64,000 nt of DNA from Impatiens glandulifera (taxonomy: Eukaryota; Streptophyta; Magnoliopsida; Ericales; Balsaminaceae): NCBI RefSeq assembly GCF_907164915.1, contig NC_061867.1:52455852-52519851 (forward strand), in the 5' to 3' direction. How positions within the stretch are numbered: position 1 is the first letter of the stretch; the number at the start of each line of letters is the position of its first letter. A program made the position numbers and the translations under genes. Below the pieces are notes generated by a model. That model ran no database searches. It had not been told where the DNA came from and worked only from the letters and a program-made list of their open reading frames with translations. Below are positions 60,120 through 64,000 of this stretch, piece by piece.

Positions 60120-60790
60120 TAGCTACAATAATAAAAGTATAATATGAGAGTAAATATTAATTTAAGAGAAATAATTAATTAAATCGAATTAAAGTATTTA
60201 ACTAGAGCAATAAGGTCTCCACACGAATTTAATCTCCAACATCATCATAATAATGACATTTTGAATAATCCTAACAACATATTTTGGTTGTTAAATGTTC
60301 TCCGATTTCTTTCCAACCAAATAGTCCACCAGAAATAGGGATAGAGGTGCATCTTTTAAGTCTCGTTTCTTTAGTCGCCCAAATCCACGTCTCTCAATAA
60401 ACGGTCTCCGGCATAACCCATTGAAGTCCAGTTAAATTCCACAAAAGACTTCATATACTTGCAACAACGTGACATTGTAAAAACATATGAAAAGTCGTTT
60501 CAACTTCTTTGCAGAACATACAACTCACAATAATCATATATTTTCTCATACATCTATCATAAATGAGAATTTCGTCGTGAATAACATTTCATCCTAAAAG
60601 GAGATCTTAGTAGGCATCTTAAACTCTCATAGATTTTTCTAACAAAGATTTATCGGACTAAATTTATTGAACAAAATGTAACAATATCCCACTTCAAAAT
60701 TATTCAGATGATGTCACCGCATATAATCCCGAGACGGCGAATTTAATTTCTTATTTTCAAATTCATACTCTATACCAACCAATATATAAA
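60120..60790 (-). mobile_element. LINE 3' relic
   Basis: Words parallel to the 27 and 53 kb relics: CTCCGATTTCTTTCCAACCA, AGTCCACCAGAAATAGGG, GTCGCCCAAATCCACG, TACATCTATCATAAATGAG and AAAAGGAGATCTTAGTAGGC. The order is the same and the strand is the same. It has no open frame. Confidence 0.6.
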
Positions 60791-61807
60791 ACAGAAATGA
60801 AACAATTTAATTACAAATATTGCAATAAAATAATAAAAATTATTAAAAATAATTCAGTATAAGTGATGACATGATTTTATCATAAGTTAAGGATGAATCA
60901 CATAAACTTCGTAACCACACAACTTTTCTCACCCAACAAAAATACTAAAATTTTATATAGTGCAGGTTAGATAAATAGACTAAAGTCTTTTTTTTATTAG
61001 CTGTTTTTAAATATGGGTAGTGATATATTATTTGTTTAATTTTATTTTTCTATTATCATAAATATTATTTGTTTGCATATAAAATATTTACATATATATG
61101 AGATGTGAGATAATCTAAAGTGGCATTAGAAATAATGCAATTTATAAAAATAAAAAATAAACAGGTGAAGTGATGTATTAAAATTATAAAGTTACATTAT
61201 AATATATAATAATATTTAAAAAAATGAGAGAATTAACAAATCTTACCTAACACTAATCAATATAATTCAACTTTTTAAGTGGACAATATAAAATATTTAA
61301 AATAATATATATATATATATTAAAAAAATAAAAAAATATAAAAAAAATTATTATATATTTTTTAAATAACATACTGTATTATTATAAAATTATACTATAC
61401 AAATATATTAATTTGATAATTATTATTTTTACAATAACTATTTATTCCTCCGACTTTCTATATTGATTTGCAATTCCATATAAATTTGTCTTTTTAAGTT
61501 AATATAATATTATTAAGAATCCTTTTAATATAATATTAAAAATATTATCAAAATATGAGTGTATAAAGTGTCATCAAACTCATAAAAAAACGAGATTAAT
61601 CATTTTGAGAATAAAAATAAAAATATAAGTACAAAATATTCACAAACGAATAAACATAACGTTTTTAACGTTAATGATCTTGAAGATCTTTCTTCTTTCA
61701 CAGCCCCACCAATTTTGCAAAGAATCATTTATATATATCGTTATAATAATAATATTGTATAATAAAATGACATACAAAAAACATAATATTGAAACGTTTT
61801 TCAATTC
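60791..61807. other. AT-rich intergenic region
   Basis: Only AT-rich simple sequence is seen, with no gene, RNA or element that I can support. Confidence 0.5.
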
Positions 61808-61815
61808 CTTACTAG

Positions 61816-62088
61816 CAGGTCGGCCCTGGGTAAGCCCAGCAAGCCCTTGGGCTAGGGCAGCCCACTCCCCAGGACAGGCCAATTAATAAAATTAATAAGA
61901 TATTTTTATTTAATTTGTTATAATTTTAAATAAAAAGTGTTATAACTTAACGGTGAAAGATAAGTGTTTAAAATGTTTAGTTGATTATGAGTTCAAATCT
62001 CATCCATATTTTTTTTTTACCGGAGGCTATCCATATTTTTTTTACCGGAGGCTGGGCAGCCCAAATCTCAGAGTCAGGGTCGGCACTG
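61816..62088. mobile_element. hAT-like MITE (273 bp)
   Basis: The left end CAGGTCGGCCCTGGG and right end CAGGGTCGGCACTG are inverted relatives, with GGGCTAGGGCAGCCC next to the left end and GGGCAGCCC near the right. The flanks CTTACTAG and CTTATTAA agree in 6 of 8 bases. Inside is a tandem pair of ATCCATATTTTTTTTACCGG-type units (28 bp). It has no coding capacity. Confidence 0.55.
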
Positions 62089-64000
62089 CTTATTAACCAT
62101 ATATTTTGGAAACTTTTATTAAACAAAATTTGTTATTTAACTGATTATTTTTTACGTACTCTTTCTTCTCTTTTTATATTTTATTTTAATTTAACATTTT
62201 ATATTTATTTTATTTTAATTTAACATTTTAAAAAGTCCCACTAATTTGTGTTTAGAATAATTTTGATCCCAAACTTTAGTAAATAATGAAATTGGCTAAA
62301 TATTATTTTCAATTTATTTCTGTCCTCGATCTATTTTTAAATAGACCAATTTGGTCAAATTAATGTTTAAAATTTATTTTATTGTATTTTATAATTTCTT
62401 ATTCTTTTTAATTTTTTTTTATAAAATATTAGTTTTATTAATCAATTTTTTTTTAATTGAAGTTTTTATTTCAAATTTTTTCAAGTAACCCATTGTAACC
62501 CTTGTGCAAATTATTAATGCAGATCAAAATTTCACAATTTAATATGATATTTTCAATGCAAATTATTAAATAAAAATAATAATTATGCAAACATAATTTT
62601 TCCTGTTAAAATTGATTTGAGTTTTCACAACAAAAAGTGACTTTCATTCTTCTCTTGAATAAGTAAAATAGTTTCACTATAAGGTAAAAAATAATGAAAT
62701 CTAGAATATGTGTGTATGACACGTCATTGTGATGTAATAAAAAAACATAATCTTATATTTCAATTATTGGTGATTTTAATTTCTTTTCTTACTGCAACTA
62801 ATATAATGTATTTTTTATATAATGATAAACAAAGAAATAATAAAAAAAAAGGTTTCACTTTCAAGAAAAAAGCTAAAACTATATAAAAAGATATTGATTT
62901 TACACATCATTTTTTATCCATATATTTAATTAACATATATTTTCTCCTTTTGCTAAATACTCAATCTTTATTGTTATGTTTCAATAATTAAATATTGATT
63001 TTGTCAATAAGCCCCTAGTGTTAATTATATTAATATATATATATGTTCTATTGTGATTCTACTACTCTAAGTCAGTCAAGAATAAAATGCTTGGTTTTTC
63101 AATAGTAATTTACCATTTTATACAAATAAATTAATTAAGAAAAAATAGTGATTAATAATTAAATACTATATAAATGTAAAGATCCAAACATTTAGTCAAT
63201 TTCTAAATTGTGATTATTGAGTATTTTCATACATTAAGAAAAATCAAATTGACGCCAACTATTAACAACCGAAAAAATATCAAACCAAATAAATTACCCA
63301 TTCTCATTTGAATCAATACCAAACCAAATTGATTATACATTCACATTTGATTCAAGAAATTCATTAGATTGCATGAACAACTTTATGATTAATGTAGTTT
63401 TAAGATTTGAAAGCATAAGATATGTTAATCAAATCCTCAATAGATTACATTACAAGGATTTTTTAAATCAATCAATAGATCACTTTATAAAGATAAAGTA
63501 GATTAATCTACCTATATTGAGTCATGATCCCTTGCTAATTTACTTCCATTAAGAAGCATACCAAAAAGATATAATATTGATCATTTTACATCTAAAGTTA
63601 CTACCAAAGATATAAAGTACCATTTGCTGTTTTATTTTTTATTTTTTATTTTTTATAAAGATTACAAATATGAATCCTAAATAAGTTCGATAAATTACTA
63701 AAATCTAAAATGAAATTCAAGAAACCACCAATCCAGTTAGCATGAGGATGCATAGAGGTTTGTCACATATTTTCTAGGAAATTAAAATACAAAAATGACA
63801 TAATTTGATGCACTTGAATATATATATCTAATTATTATAGTAGATTGAAATCTCCAGTTGTAATATAGAATGGAAGATGCTTCTATTAATATCATATGAT
63901 TTGATGAAATATTTAAACGAACCAGAAAATTAAAGATACGACAAAAACGTGTTTAGTTAATTAAATCGTTCTCATTATTGCAAAAGTAAACATTTTCATT
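62089..64000. other. AT-rich intergenic region to the window end
   Basis: No gene is supported. There are only short frames and AT-rich simple sequence. Confidence 0.5.

Noticed and set aside
1..64000. CRISPR arrays, rRNA operons, intact tRNA genes and organelle DNA inserts
   Set aside because: The tandem repeats lack spacers of CRISPR type, tRNA-like boxes occur only in decayed repeats, and no rRNA or plastid/mitochondrial gene sequence was recognised.

Overview
This window is nuclear DNA of a flowering plant, almost certainly a eudicot. It is very AT-rich, its genes have short AT-rich GT-AG introns, and its host genes belong to plant families (a receptor-like cytoplasmic kinase, an AED3-type aspartic protease, an ARGOS/OSR-like growth protein and an UMAMIT/WAT1-type transporter). 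The transposable elements are also plant types (MULE, Helitron, Copia, L1 LINE, hAT-like and AT-rich MITEs). The sequence does not let me name the species. Exon borders were read by eye from GT-AG sites and frame continuity, with no transcript support.

Layout: 1-2.4 kb is AT-rich intergenic DNA. A two-exon kinase gene lies at 2.44-4.80 kb (+). From 9.0 to 18.5 kb there is a nested mobile structure: a Helitron (9007-18494) made of tandem 5'-end copies, with a MULE of about 8.7 kb (9331-18036) inserted in an internal TA tract. The MULE carries two convergent genes: a ten-exon Ulp1-type cysteine protease gene (+, 9590-14206) and a FAR1/MULE/SWIM transposase gene (-, 17667-15345, with a further C-terminal part down to 14896 in the -1 frame). 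Four clusters of a CpG-rich, near-palindromic minisatellite sit in two introns of the protease gene, between the genes, and in intron 1 of the transposase gene. The aspartic protease gene is at 22.5-24.4 kb (+). An L1-type LINE relic at 27.2-29.5 kb (-) contains a solo LTR with a 5-bp target duplication. The small OSR-like gene is at 30.2-30.5 kb (-).

From 32.7 kb on, transposon remains dominate: a 714-bp hAT-like non-autonomous element, AT-rich MITE-like copies, a 103-bp tandem duplication, and a young Copia element (37.9-43.0 kb, -) with one nonsense codon and a truncated 5' LTR. These are followed by a GC-richer block with a degenerate GGACCGA array, a Copia RNase H/LTR remnant at 46 kb, and LINE relics at about 47.7, 52.8-54.5 and 60.1-60.8 kb. 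A seven-exon UMAMIT transporter gene lies at 56.2-58.0 kb (+). A 273-bp hAT-like MITE is at 61.8 kb.

The four host genes show no operon-like relation; they are separate plant loci among repeats. The only genes likely to work together are the two MULE genes. The most unusual thing I see is the repeat system inside that MULE: the same palindromic unit lies in introns of both convergent genes, in the same sense relative to each transcript.
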